Position numbers and translations under genes: made by a program
Part shown: piece by piece, positions 1 to 10,900 of the stretch
How the letters are laid out: every line of letters begins with the position of its first letter
Numbering within the stretch: position 1 is the stretch's first letter
The notes under the pieces: model-generated
What the model saw: only the letters and a program-made list of their open reading frames with translations
Databases searched by the model: none
What the model was told of the DNA's origin: nothing
Source of the DNA: Gigaspora margarita
Taxonomy: Eukaryota; Glomeromycota; Glomeromycetes; Diversisporales; Gigasporaceae
Direction: 5' to 3'
Length of the DNA: 64,000 nt
Assembly (NCBI GenBank): GCA_009809945.1
Contig: WTPW01004586.1
Span: 126,203-190,202, forward strand

Positions 1-204
1 AAAGAATTGCAACTGCATCCTGTATGTTTTTGTTGTCTTTTAACCTGCTTGTAATATCTTTTTGATTTACCAATTGATAATCAAGTTACTAATACAAAAA
101 TAAAAAAATAAAAATGCATATTTTTTATTTATTTATTTTTTTTTAAAGTACACTCTTTATATTTATACAAAAAAAAAATATAAATAGACCTTCTATTAAA
201 AAAA

Positions 205-348
205 AATAAAATTATAAATAAATCAAATCTTAATGATGTTCTTTTTATTGTAATATTATTAGAAATTATTATAGCATTATCCCTATTAATATTGGGTTGT
301 ACTCATTTTTACAAAGATATTTTGAATTTATTTTTATCAACAGTTTAA
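205..348 (+). pseudogene. small single-pass membrane protein, fragment
   Basis: An open frame ends at a TAA at 346-348. It encodes about 20 consecutive hydrophobic residues (Val, Leu, Ile, Ala), then a short tail with Cys, His and Tyr. No clear start codon is visible. It sits just upstream of the first broken virus-like gene and on the same strand, so it may be the 3' end of another small viral membrane protein. Chance coding in AT-rich DNA remains possible. Confidence 0.3.
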
Positions 349-410
349 AAGAAATTTTATCAATAGTTATAGCAAAAGCAATTTCATTTTTATTCAATTT
401 ATTGATCAAT

Positions 411-420
411 ATCAATAAAA
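411..420 (+). promoter_or_regulatory. start-site motif ATCAATAAAA
   Basis: The ten bases ATCAATAAAA directly abut the start of the 421 gene. The same ten bases directly precede the ATG at 2591. Two exact copies at two start codons on the same strand suggest a promoter or leader element of the viral plus-strand genes. Function is inferred from position only. Confidence 0.45.
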
Positions 421-1727
421 GTGGCTCCAATTAAAACTAGAAGAAAACTGGTTAAAAAAACTGTAAGAAAATTTAAAAAAAAAACAACTAGAAAAAAAGA
501 AATTAAATCCAAAACAAAAAAAAAAGGCTCCAACAACTAAAACAACAATAAAAACACCAACAACTAAATTAACAACAACAAAAAAAGAATCAAAAATCAA
601 TTGCAACAATACCTGTCGATGTTGTTATACAAAAGAACCAGGACCTTGTAGTTCAAGTTGCACCTGTTGTTTTAAACCAACAAATAAAAATTACTTTACA
701 GTTGGATTAGAATAAATAGCTACCATACAAGAGAAATTTTGTCCTCTATTATTAGAAAAAGTTTCAGAAATTGAAAAAGAATGTGGTGTTAAAACATATG
801 CTCTAGAACAAACCAGATTTAATTCTCTAATTTAATGTGTAAGAAATGTTGTAAATCTTTCAACCCCAGCTATAACAAATGGAGGAGCAAAAACATTGTT
901 ATACTTTCCTTCTTATTATTATACAAGTAGTTTGTTATTTCAAAATATTAAATTTAATAAAATAAATACCAAAAGTAAATACATGTTAGATTTTTATCAA
1001 ATTTTCAAACTCTCAATTTTTGAAATTTTAATGATAATCTTTTAGCTACAACTGGAACTAGATTAAATAGATTATGCTTTCCATTATTACAAGCACAAGG
1101 AGCAACAGATGCAAATTATAATTTCACTATTAATTCTATAAAAAAATCATTTCAAATAAGAGGATTAATTTTATAAATAGATTTTACAACTTGTTAATTA
1201 CCAAATCAAATAGGAGTTTCAGCAAATAGTAGATTACCAATTACAACAGTATTTGAAAACATAAGTGATTCTGTTAATAGTCCAGTCTTGCGAAATTTCA
1301 ATGTTGTTTATAATCAAATACATACAATCAAATGTTCAGATTATGATTATGAACAAACAATTTGTTTTAGATATCAAATTAAAAAACAATAGTACATCAC
1401 TCAATTTTCTCAAAATAATACAACTGGATTTGTTCAATTTAATTGGTTCGTTACAGTAAATAATCTCAACAAACCTTTAAGATATTTAAAATATATGAGT
1501 GATGAAAATAAAAGTACTAGATATGCAGTTGGTTCAGCATTTAAACTAGTAAGAGATAATGGTCATTTAAGAGAACCTTGCACTGTTATTTAGAATCAAT
1601 ACAATCATTTAGATGGATTAATCTTAATGTCAATAATGCACAAGCAATTAGAAATTTAGGAGAAGAGATTAGAGATTTAAAAAGAAAATTAGTTAAAGAT
1701 AAAGAAGAAAGAGATAATAAAAAGTAA
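421..1727 (+). pseudogene. basic, Cys-rich virus-like protein, degraded
   Basis: Not recognised. Reading frames can be followed for about 435 codons. The expected ATG at 421 is GTG. The first ~35 residues are very basic (runs of Lys/Arg). A Thr/Pro/Lys linker follows, then a cluster of at least eight Cys (about 600-680), a long mixed domain and a charged helical C-terminus (1640-1724). The frame shifts in a run of ten A at 516-525, near 1011 and near 1625. Six further in-frame stops lie at 713, 833, 1174, 1195, 1390 and 1591; all are TAA or TAG and none is TGA, which fits Gln codons mutated by C-to-T. A basic tail plus a large mixed domain would suit a nucleic-acid-binding virion protein, but that is a guess. 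Confidence 0.5.
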
Positions 1728-1740
1728 ATTTATTATATTA

Positions 1741-2545
1741 ATAAAAGAATTTTATAATATTAAAACTAATTTTCTTAGAAATAAAAACAAACCAAATAAA
1801 CTACCACCTATTCCTCCACCTGAAGATAACAATAGACCAAATAATAATGATGAAAATAACAGACCAAATGATAACAATAACAATAATAATACAACTACTC
1901 TAACTACTACTTCAAATACTCTAATCACAACTATACCATCAACTTCAACTACTAATAATTTAACAACAAGAACTAAATCAACAACAACCTTTACTTTTCC
2001 AGATATTCCTTCTCATACTACTATTGATGATACATCTACATTTACTACAACTACTACAACTACAACAATACCATCTAAAACTACAACTAATACTAATACA
2101 ATTACAATAAACCTACTGATAATATTGACCCATCTAAAACTACTATTTCACCTATTCCTCCAAAACCAACATCTGAAAATTATGTTAGCTGCCCTATTTG
2201 TAAAGAAGAATTAAAAAAAATGAAATTGAGAAACATCCTAAAGAACATATAAAAAATCCTTTATCAAAAGAAACAATACGTGATAAATTAAAAATTAAAA
2301 AACAATCAATCAGTTTCTTTAGAATGAAAGAGATTATAAATAAAATTACAGATGTTAGAGTAAAAGAAATCATAGAAGAAATACAAAAACTTATTGAAAC
2401 TTATNGTNAACAGTTNATNNATTATATTCCTGAAGAAATGAAAGAACAAATTTTATATAATTTCGATAAAATAATAATAGGTGTTATTGGTTCTATTATT
2501 AGATTTTCAAATCTTTCTGTTTTTTTTTATAAATTTTATTTTTAA
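1741..2545 (+). pseudogene. Asn/Thr-rich protein with a C2H2-type zinc finger, degraded
   Basis: From about 1741 an open frame encodes a Pro/Asn-rich stretch, then a long Thr/Ser/Asn low-complexity linker (1895-2105). The frame shifts near 2107. A CPIC motif at 2190-2201 and two His near 2235-2247 form a C-x2-C...H-x3-H pattern, with a second frameshift in the A8 run at 2213-2220 in the middle of it. The C-terminal part (2324-2545) is charged and helical and ends with a hydrophobic segment. Ambiguous bases at 2405-2420 spoil part of the frame. No ATG is visible at the start; the leader ATTAATAAAA resembles the start motif of neighbouring genes. Family unknown. Confidence 0.45.
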
Positions 2546-2580
2546 TTTTCTATATAAATATTGTATTTGTTCTTATTTTT

Positions 2581-2590
2581 ATCAATAAAA
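2581..2590 (+). promoter_or_regulatory. start-site motif ATCAATAAAA
   Basis: Identical to bases 411-420 and directly joined to the ATG at 2591. It supports that ATG as the start of the coiled-coil gene. Confidence 0.45.
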
Positions 2591-3558
2591 ATGTCTTCTT
2601 CAAATTTAAATAATCAATTAAATTCATTAAATGACGAGAATACAAATCTAAAAATTGAAATTGAAGATTTAAGAGTAGAGGGTAAGTAGATCATTTATCA
2701 TATGATTTCATTGGTACAATGATATTTATATAGAAATTAAAAATGTGCTATTAATAAAACTTTTTACAATTGTAATCAAATTTGACTAAAATTTTATAAT
2801 ATATAGAACAAAATGCACGTTATATAATAGTAAAATTTTAATAAAGTATATATTTAAAAAAATTATACTTCTATATATCATAAAGTTTCTCCTAGTTGGC
2901 TCAAATTTCTTCTAGTTACACAAAACAATTAATTTTGATTGCTTGATATCAATAATCATCATATGATTTTTGTAAACAACTTTTGACTTCTAAAATTTAA
3001 ATCATTATAACTTGATGAATATTCAACCAATTTTAATAAATTTGCTATTTTTAGAATTAGAAAAACCTACTCTATAATTTTATTTAATAGTTCAAAAACG
3101 ATTTGCTTAAAAAAATTTTACAAAATTTTAAAAAAATAAATCAATACACAAATTTTATATGTAATTTGCAATTTGTACCCCCTACCCTTAAAAAGACAAA
3201 TCACTCTTACAGATACTTTAATAATTGAAACAAATATTAATAATAAAAGACTTAAAAATGAAATTACTCTTACAGATACTTTAATAATTAAAACAAATAT
3301 TAATAATGAAAGATTTAAAAATGAAATTACATATTTAAATTTTAAATTAGAAACATATCAAAATAGTGAACTAACCAATATCACATATCAAACAGAAATT
3401 AAAGAATTGAATACCACAATACTACCACAATCTTATACCTCAAAAATGAATTAGAAAATTTTAAATTATTAGATTCTTCAATAAAAGACAAAAAAATTCT
3501 AGAAAAGATTTCAACATTATCAAATTATATTAATACATTTTCAGATTTCAAAAAATAA
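2591..3558 (+). pseudogene. coiled-coil protein interrupted by a piggyBac-like MITE
   Basis: The ATG at 2591 opens a frame of Asn/Leu/Glu-rich heptads that runs into a 515-bp transposon at 2673. Beyond the transposon the frame resumes in the same phase (positions 2669 and 3188 are both first codon bases). The continuation has two near-identical stretches around 3200-3240 and 3263-3303, an internal duplication of about 20 codons. A frameshift near 3420 and a TAA at 3556 end the readable part; similar sequence continues to about 3620. The product would be a long helical protein without known catalytic motifs. Function unknown; position among viral genes suggests viral origin. Confidence 0.5.
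2673..3187 (+). mobile_element. piggyBac-like MITE, TTAA target duplication
   Basis: 515 bp flanked by TTAA at 2669-2672 and 3188-3191. It is closely similar along its length to the copy at 22333-22849, whose ends are the cleaner GGGTAGGGGGTAC inverted repeat; here the left end has decayed to GAGTAGAGGGTAAG. It has no coding capacity. TTAA duplication is the hallmark of the piggyBac superfamily. It splits the coiled-coil gene without changing its frame. Confidence 0.8.
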
Positions 3559-3778
3559 TTTGAAAACTTATCTCAAACAAAGATAAATTATGTTTCTAGA
3601 AATTTCTACTATGGTGTAATCTAATTCTCAAAAGCTTTTATAGTTATTTTTTTGGAATTTATATTGCAATATTCATAAAACTAAAATTATCTGTTTACTT
3701 TCAAATGAAAGATTTTCTTATTTTTTAGAAATATTTTTCTTTATTTAACATTAAATACTATAACTACCATATTTAAAA

Positions 3779-4059
3779 ATGTATCATTGTTTATTTTACC
3801 AACATGTTGGTATGGATTAACAGGAGTCAGTTACATACTTTCTTTAATAATAATTCAAATTTTCAATTTTCTTAAATTTATATTTACAAAAATTAGAATA
3901 TGTTGTAAAAGATGTTGTAGTTTTCAATGTGAAGTATTTTTTTGGTTCATACTTTTCTTTTTCTTATCAATAATATTTATATTTCATATTTTACCCAGAT
4001 TTATTGTCTGGTTAATTGTAACAAAAAAATTACAATTTATTGAAAATTTATTTAATTAG
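3779..4059 (+). pseudogene. small two-segment membrane protein with a Cys cluster
   Basis: An ATG at 3779 is out of frame with the main 90-codon frame that opens at about 3787, so one indel probably separates them. The protein has a hydrophobic segment (about residues 8-30), a basic Cys-rich loop (CCKRCC at 3901-3918) and a second hydrophobic segment (about 48-78). It ends at a TAA-type boundary at 4059. The pattern resembles small viral membrane proteins with an internal disulfide or zinc loop. No family recognised. Confidence 0.4.
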
Positions 4060-4369
4060 TTGAATATCTCTAATTTTAATATATAAATCTTTTGTTTCTA
4101 TTTTATTAATAAAAATATCATTAATAAAATTTTAATTGGTCCATTAAAAAAAATAATTAAAAAAAGATACTTTTGTATGCAGATCACTTGCAGTGGGCTT
4201 TTTTTGCTGCAGTTCTCGCATGTTGCCTACCATTAGGTTGTATATTGTTGTGCTGGTTTTATGTGATATGGAGTCCCCTATCTATTGATAGGGCTTGGTC
4301 CCAGCCTCACTCTATTCTTGTAACAACTGTGACTTTTTACAAATTTATAATTATTGTTTAAAAATTTTA
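4060..4369. other. convergence point; GC-richer insert of unknown origin
   Basis: The plus-strand genes end here and the minus-strand genes begin beyond 4370. At 4100-4130 an AT-only inverted repeat (TTTTATTAAT ... ATTAATAAAA) may be a 3'-end hairpin. Bases 4170-4345 are clearly richer in G and C than their surroundings. They contain a short inverted repeat (CCCTATC / GATAGGG near 4278-4291) and read open for 62 codons, but resemble no gene I know. A short transposon fragment is plausible. Confidence 0.3.
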
Positions 4370-4925
4370 TTGTATTTTTTTGTTCTGGTAACACAAGTTC
4401 TACAAAATCTTTTTGAGATTCTAAATACGCCAATCTATCAGCTTCCTAATTCCCTTTATTGCCACTATGACTTTTACATAAATAAATTTAATATTATTAC
4501 ATTCTTTGATTAAATCATTTATTCTATAAACTAAATCTGAATTTTTTTTAGGTTTAATACAGTTGAAAGAATTGATAACATAACTACTATCAGTATATAT
4601 TACTAAAATTTTTTTTTTATCATTTTTAGAACATTCCAATGCTCTAATTACTGAATAAATTTCTGCACAATTATTAGTTTGTAATTCACCAGGGAGTCTT
4701 TCAAAGTATATACCTATACCAGCTTTAGTACAACAACTATTAGTCCAAACTTTAATTTGTTCTTTATTAATTTTTTTATTTCCAATATATTTTTCAGCTT
4801 GTTTCTTTGTATAAAATTTTTTATACAAAGCACCAGGGTACTTGTAAATTTATTTTTTACATTCATTCCAATTCATGTAGATTTCTGGTTTATGTTTAGT
4901 TTTAATAGTATAATAATCCAATAAA
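4370..4925 (-). pseudogene. ribonuclease H1 with N-terminal hybrid-binding domain, degraded
   Basis: RNase H1 cuts the RNA strand of RNA-DNA hybrids. The N-terminal hybrid-binding (Cauli_VI) domain is at 4815-4925: a YYTIK start, a KPEIY-type turn, a WNECK helix and the diagnostic YPGA motif, interrupted by one TAA in place of an expected Gln. The catalytic domain follows. The first Asp is replaced by Asn (TNSCC at ~4741-4755), the Glu motif (NNCAEIY) is at ~4665-4682 and the second Asp (YTDSS) at ~4590-4605. After a one-base frameshift come HSGN (~4462-4475) and EADRLA (~4430-4448), with a TAG where Gln is usual. All catalytic positions except the first Asp are recognisable. It is dead through the Asp-to-Asn change, the frameshift and two stops. 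It could be a host gene copy captured by the virus. Confidence 0.8.
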
Positions 4926-4984
4926 GATTTAGATATCTGGGTTTATAACATAAATAAATCATAAAAATGAATTACAATTATAAA

Positions 4985-5095
4985 TACCAGGGATAACCCA
5001 CTCTGACAGTGAGGTAGCTGAGTTTGCAGAGTGAGAGTTAGTATTATAAAAGGAGAATGAATGACCAAACAATATATGATTGGGAGCCCTCTCAT
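4985..5095. other. GC-richer insert between RNase H1 and its promoter hairpin
   Basis: The composition resembles 4170-4345. It starts AGGGATAACCCACTC and ends GGGAGCCCTCTC. On the minus strand the hairpin at 5126-5152 should be followed within about 25 bases by the RNase H1 start, but that start is about 200 bases away. This segment is therefore probably an insertion that displaced the promoter. No clear target duplication was found. Confidence 0.35.
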
Positions 5096-5125
5096 CTTTA
5101 ATTGAAAGTTTTTGCAAATAAAATT

Positions 5126-5152
5126 CTAGTTAGTCTAATAGAGACTAACTAG
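5126..5152 (-). terminator. intergenic hairpin 1
   Basis: Perfect 11-bp stem CTAGTTAGTCT / AGACTAACTAG with the loop AATAG. On the minus strand it is followed by GAATTTTATTTG, the AT-rich leader seen after the other hairpins. It lies just past the 3' end of the 5173-6201 gene. Confidence 0.7.
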
Positions 5153-5172
5153 AAGAAAAATATAGATTTTTT

Positions 5173-6201
5173 TTATTTTAATAAAATATACAACAACAAA
5201 ATAATAATAAAAATAGTAGTTTGAAATTTAATAATTTTTTTTAAATAAAATTGAAATAAAATTCTATTAACAACTTGATCAATTGTCATTTTTGTCATGT
5301 TAATAACTAATGTTAAAACTTTAGCAGCTTCTTTAATAAACTTGTATGAATGTGAATCATGTAATAAAATATCTTTTTTTATATCAGAATATAGAATTTT
5401 TACTATAATCATCATAGTTTTCAAGATATCTTCTGGCAATATATATGGTTAAGTCAGCAGTGAAAACAATTTTAATGCAGCATCTGGAATAATATTTATG
5501 GATGCATTATGCTCTGCTACAACAAATCCTTTTGAGTTTGTAAATGCTTTGATAATCTCATTTATAATCTTTCAGATTTTATTATTCTTTGCAAGTTGAG
5601 TAGCTCTTTTCCCATTTAACATATAAGTTGATTTGTTAAGATTATAGACAATATTAAATTCTTTTAAATAAAATGAGGGATTCTTAATAATTTCTTTCTT
5701 TTAAGTGTTGAATTTGTTCATTTGTGAGATAAAAATATATTAATGAATATTGATACAATAAGCCACTATCAATAAACATATACCCAAGCTGTTTAACTAA
5801 TTGTCTTCTGATTAGGGATGCACCAGTCCAGTCCAGTCCATCCCAGTCCTAGTAGACCATTATCATAGTATTTTTGGTCCTGGTCCCAGTCCGTCCGCGG
5901 TCCCACAATGGTCCTTAATGAATAAATCTTATTGGTCATAAATGATGTAATTACTTACTGTCAGATGTAAACAAACATCATATAATCTGTGTTACACCTG
6001 GTCAAGCAATTTGATTGGGTGATATAAATATCACAGTTTGTTTACAAGGACCAGTCCAGGACCAGTCCCAAACTGGGACTGATAAGACCGTGAGACCATT
6101 GAAAAGACCAGCCCTAGACCAGTCTTTTTTAGGACTGGTGCATCTCTACTTCTGATAGCTGATTTTTCAACAACACATAAACTATTAATAGTCATGTTCA
6201 T
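5173..6201 (-). pseudogene. unknown virus-like protein, C-terminal membrane segment, split by a hAT element
   Basis: Starts at an ATG (6199-6201). The N-terminal ~17 codons are separated from the rest by a 336-bp hAT element. One copy of its 8-bp duplication (ATCAGAAG on this strand) belongs to the coding sequence, and the frame continues past it. The body shows frameshifts near 5700 and stops at about 5575 and 5450. The last 88 codons (5173-5439) are intact, with helices followed by a hydrophobic C-terminal anchor. Hairpin 1 lies directly downstream. No family recognised. Confidence 0.45.
5813..6148. mobile_element. hAT-type non-autonomous element
   Basis: 336 bp with terminal inverted repeats TAGGGATGCACCAGTCC / GGACTGGTGCATCTCTA and a perfect 8-bp target duplication CTTCTGAT (5805-5812 and 6149-6156). 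Both are diagnostic of hAT. The interior carries further inverted CAGTCC/GGACTG motifs. No coding capacity. It disrupts the N-terminus of the 5173-6201 gene. Confidence 0.85.
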
Positions 6202-6244
6202 TTTTACGTATTTGTTTTTCTATTTAGTAATTAAACTGAATAGA

Positions 6245-6745
6245 ATATATTATTGACCTATGAAAATACATAAAAATGGGCATAACTCTTGATCTAGTAA
6301 TCAGAATTTGATGAAACAACCACCATTCGACTCAGCACGATGAGATGGTTCTAATGAGCTATAGATTATCCCTATACGACTACTGATTACCAAGATCAGA
6401 ACCAATGAATAATCAAGTATAGGATCTACAATTTGATTGGCTAGACGATCTTCTGCGCGCCAAATCGCATATATGGCATTTATAAAACATGTCATATTTA
6501 TAGCAAATATACTCTATATTTTATTTATTATACATATGTCATTTATTTCATATATTACATTTATACTATTTATATTATATATTTTATTAGTAGTAGATAT
6601 AGCATTTATTGCACATGTAATAGATATCACCCGTTACATTTGTGAAAAACAAAAATGTATAAAAGCAGCCAATGTGGACCCCAAGTTCAACATCGAGTCT
6701 TCATACTCTTTCAATAAATAAAACATTTATTTACTACACAAATTA
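6245..6745 (+). other. LTR-like or promoter-bearing insert, unclassified
   Basis: A segment unlike the neighbouring viral genes, with more G+C at its left end (6295-6480). A TATAAAAG box lies at 6658-6665 and AATAAA polyadenylation signals follow within about 60 bases (6713-6723). That spacing is typical of an LTR, so a solo LTR of an unknown element is possible. I could not define ends or a target duplication. Open frames across it look like chance. Confidence 0.3.
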
Positions 6746-6923
6746 AACAGTTACTATTATCTTCATATACTTTTAATTGTTGCCTCTTTCATAATTGCAA
6801 ATTACCATAAATCTTTTTTGTTAAGTTTTATTGAAAAACGCCTTTTGACTTAGTTAAATCACAGTAACAAGTAAGGTTACACAAAGTGATCACTGTCTAA
6901 AGTCGCTCTAGTTACCTACTATC

Positions 6924-7886
6924 TTAAAAGAAGTAGATATAGGATAACAATATGATCCTTTTTATATATTTTCTCTTTAAAAAAATATGTTCTGTTATAA
7001 CTAAAAATGATTCAATAAATTTCACATCCATTTTATAAATATCAAATTTAATGTTTTTACATTTAGCTATATTTGTAGTTAATTTTAACAACTTTTTAAA
7101 GTCTTTCATATTAAAGTTTTTGTTTGAATATATTTGTTAATATGTTCTGATTGTCAAATTTTTAAATAAAAATTATTTATCTCAATAAATTCATTAATAT
7201 TACTTATATCTGCTTTATTTTCAAATATAAAATATTTTTCAAATTCCATTATATATAAACTCTAATTTAGAATAATAATCCAAATATTCTTTACAAGCAA
7301 TATAGGTATTTATACATATTTTTTGATATACTACTGTACTAAATATTACTGTTATAAAATGATTATTCATCTTTTTTAACATTCTATTAAAATAAGAGCC
7401 CTCTTTTGTAAAATACTTTTCAATTACACAGTAAGTTTTTTCTTTACATCTCATACATTCACTTTTTTTGTATGTTCTGAAATGCTTTAACTCAATTAGA
7501 TTGAGATTTTTGTTGGTTCTATCTTTTTTTTTAGAAACTGAACATCACAAAAAAATCCCATAAGAATCCTGTTGCAAATAACAATAATTCTACCTTTTTT
7601 CTTCTTTATATTCAAAATCTATCCAAATATTCTTTTTTGTATAATGCATATTAAATGGAATCATTTGAATAGAAGGTTTTTTGTAGGAATTATAACTTTT
7701 AACAAGAAAATATTTTGCCCTATAAATACTGAAATATAGATAGTAGACATTATAAAAATCTTTAGAAACAAATTTTAATTCAAGAAACTGATGATGTAAA
7801 GGGTTTAATTTCTCAGGAAATAAAAAATCAAATATTTTCACAAGAGTTTCATAGGTGAGATTTAAGATGTTTTTTTCAAAAGCTAT
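6924..7886 (-). pseudogene. F-box protein, degraded
   Basis: F-box proteins bind Skp1 and recruit substrates to SCF ubiquitin ligases. The frame begins at 7886 with ATA where ATG is expected, 19 bases after hairpin 2, so the start seems lost by one G-to-A change. Residues ~8-45 match the F-box pattern: NLTYETLVKIFDFLF, a spacer, then LELKFVSKDF. The rest (7239-7454 and 6924-7109) shows a C-x2-C pair (ECMRC near 7445) and several frameshifts and stops. F-box proteins occur both in large DNA viruses and in great numbers in these fungi. The hairpin context favours a viral copy. Confidence 0.55.
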
Positions 7887-7904
7887 ATTTACACAAATAA
7901 AATT

Positions 7905-7929
7905 CTAATCAGTATTATTTACTGATTAG
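7905..7929 (-). terminator. intergenic hairpin 2
   Basis: Perfect 10-bp stem CTAATCAGTA / TACTGATTAG, loop TTATT. It overlaps the end of the DNA polymerase frame and is followed on the minus strand by GAATTTTATTTGTGTAAAT and the F-box start. Confidence 0.75.
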
Positions 7930-10900
7930 TTTAAAAAAATCTGTTATTTTACTATTATTATTTGATTTAATTTTTTTTTTACTAACAATTTTGATTTTAT
8001 CACTCTTATGCTTAAAATGATTTTTAATTTTACCCTTCTCTATCACAGAATCTATTATCAATTATTCGTTCTCATTTGAATTAATTTATCAGTCACCTCT
8101 TTGTATAAAGGGAATGAATATCTTTTTCTAGTTTCATTCTTATCACAATAAAAAAAACTAGAACACAAATCCTTCAAACTTCTTAAATAATAAAGCAAAT
8201 CTATCTTTTGACTACTTTGTTTGAACTCAGAAACCAAACAAATCCTATGCCTTATATTCACTTTTGAGTTCAGATACTCTAATACAAAATAAAAAAATCT
8301 ACTAGTTTCCAATATTTTACTGCTTTTAGCTCATTTTTTTTCAAAATCGAGTACTATTCTGTTTTTTTTGGTTGTTTTTTTGTAGATAAGATTTTTAAGA
8401 TTTCAGGTTTCAATAAATTTTCTTGCACTACACATATGTGTTAGATCAAATCTTGCATTTAACATGTATAATTTTATATCATGATTCATTTGAATATATT
8501 TAACTATTATATTGAATATGACTTGTTTATAGTTTTGAATATTATTTATTAATTGCTTTTTATCATTAAATTCTAATATTTTTCAAATTATCTCTTTTTC
8601 TATTTTTTTATTGAATTCAGATATGTTGCCTTCTTTACTTTTAATCCTTTAATAAACAAAATAGGTTTGTCAATTCAGGGTATGCTTCATATTGACATCC
8701 CACATAATATTTCTTTCTGAAAAATTTTACCAGAAACAATATCTTTTCAAATTCCAAATGAATATAATTATATTTGTTTTCACAGTTTAAATAATTATTA
8801 ACTAAGATTTCAAGCTGTGTTTTAGATATTATTATATTTTGTTTAATTTTTTCTTTATTATATAATCTTTTTATCAAAGATTGTACTAATGGTAAAACAT
8901 TATATCATAATTTGTATCTTTTTCTATTTCAATTAATGTTTCTTTTTGTAGATATAAAAAATGAATCAGTGTCTTCATAAAGTATTTTATATCCTAGGCT
9001 TTATATATATTTAATGATTTTTCTGAAAGTACTTCTACAATATGCTGTTATAGAAAATGCAATACTTTTTTTAAACAACAGAGAAAATCTAGACCCACTA
9101 TACCCATAAGTTGCATTTGCTAAAGCTTTTAAAGCATTTGATTTTGCTGTCCAATATGATAGTAAAATATTGTTATTTTTGTATTTTTTCTTTTTATCTT
9201 TGCAACTGATCTTTCGCTTAATAGTTTTTTACACATTAGAGACATTAACTCCATCTTTTTTTCATTATTATAATGTGGCAAAAATTTCCCATAAATTTTT
9301 TCTTTATCTTTAACAATGATTAAAGAAGAGTCATCACATTTATTGTTTATAAGTGTAGATAAATTAATAATATTTTGAATTATAGCATTTGAATAGAATA
9401 AGTTAACATCTAAATTAGCTCTAGTTCATTAATTTCTTCATCTTCCCTTACAATACAAGTGCTCCTTTATATTTATTACTAATTTTTACTATTCTTTTCA
9501 AAATTGTTGATAATAATTTATCACATTTAGCCGTATATCTATTGTAAGTATTTAGAACCAGAGTTCCAACTCTATTTAAAAATATATTGGAAATTGTAAC
9601 ACATGTTATAGCAGCTAATTGAATATAATCACTGATTATATTTCTTTTAATTAACAGTTCTTGTAACCTTAAAGTGTCTATGGAACAATAATAAACTATA
9701 TCAATAGCATAATTTTCTAACATTTCCTTATTTATATTCATTGAATTCAGACAAATTTGATAATCTATATTACATTTTGATAATAATTTTAGTGCCATTT
9801 TTGACAATAGTTCCAAATCATTACAATACTTAATTGATATTATGTAAACAAACATAGAATATAAATTATCTAAATCGGAGAGAAGATATGGTAGATCTGC
9901 TTTTTCTTCTAAACCATATTTTTTCAATATATGGTCAAAAGTATGCTTAGCTTCTGTTTGGAATATTTTTCTGGCCCATGTTAATAAATCTAAAAATACA
10001 GTTTCTTGCTTGTAAAAATATTCACATTTTATCTTTCTATCAGATTAACTTTTATCTTCTTATTTCTAAAATTAAATCCTGAAAATTCATATTTCTTGTT
10101 TTGTTCATCCAAATTTTTTTAAATAACACATATTTTTTTTTCATATATATATGATATTAATTTAGATTTTTTTCCAAGTATCTTTTCTGTGAACTTATCT
10201 CCAATTCCCAACAATACAGTTTTTTTAATACATTAGGCCAATATATCCCTCTATATTATATCCAATTTCAAAATCTCTATTGTATACATTATATAATTCT
10301 GCAAATTTTAACAATAATTCTTTTTGATTATTTAATACTATAAAAGAAAAATCTTGCACATCACATAAAATTCCATTTGAGTATTTTTGAAAAAATTTTG
10401 TAACATTGATTGGTAGTATTGTAATATTGTATCATTTAAGAGGAATAGGATTGTTGTAAAAAAAAATACCTAATAGTATCATATTAATATAATCTTTTTT
10501 TTTCATCTCAAACTAGTAAATATCCAGGCCCATGTGAATGTCCCCATTCTGTATCCCATGCAACTATAATAAATTTTGGAATATCAGTAAAATTGATCTT
10601 TTTGATTTTTGTTAAATGTATTGATATATTGTTATAGAGTACTTCTAATTTTAATCTATACTATCCAACTAACTCAAAATCATTTTCTCTAACAACCTTC
10701 CTATAATAACATGAAATATCATTAGAATAAATATCATATCTTTCCCAATATTTCTCTATTTCTCTGATAAAATTATCCTCTTCCTTTGTCAAATATGCAT
10801 TTGATTTTAAAACAGTAAGATTATCTATTTTTTTTAAATAGTTTAAAGCTTTTTTTTGTTCCTTATGTATTTTAAAATATAATTTAATAAAATCACATTT

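Noticed and set aside
421-1727. A ciliate-like code (TAA/TAG = Gln) for the viral block
   Set aside because: The same genes also carry frameshifts, lost starts and damaged active sites, and TGA stops occur in other block genes. Decay by C-to-T explains all of it.
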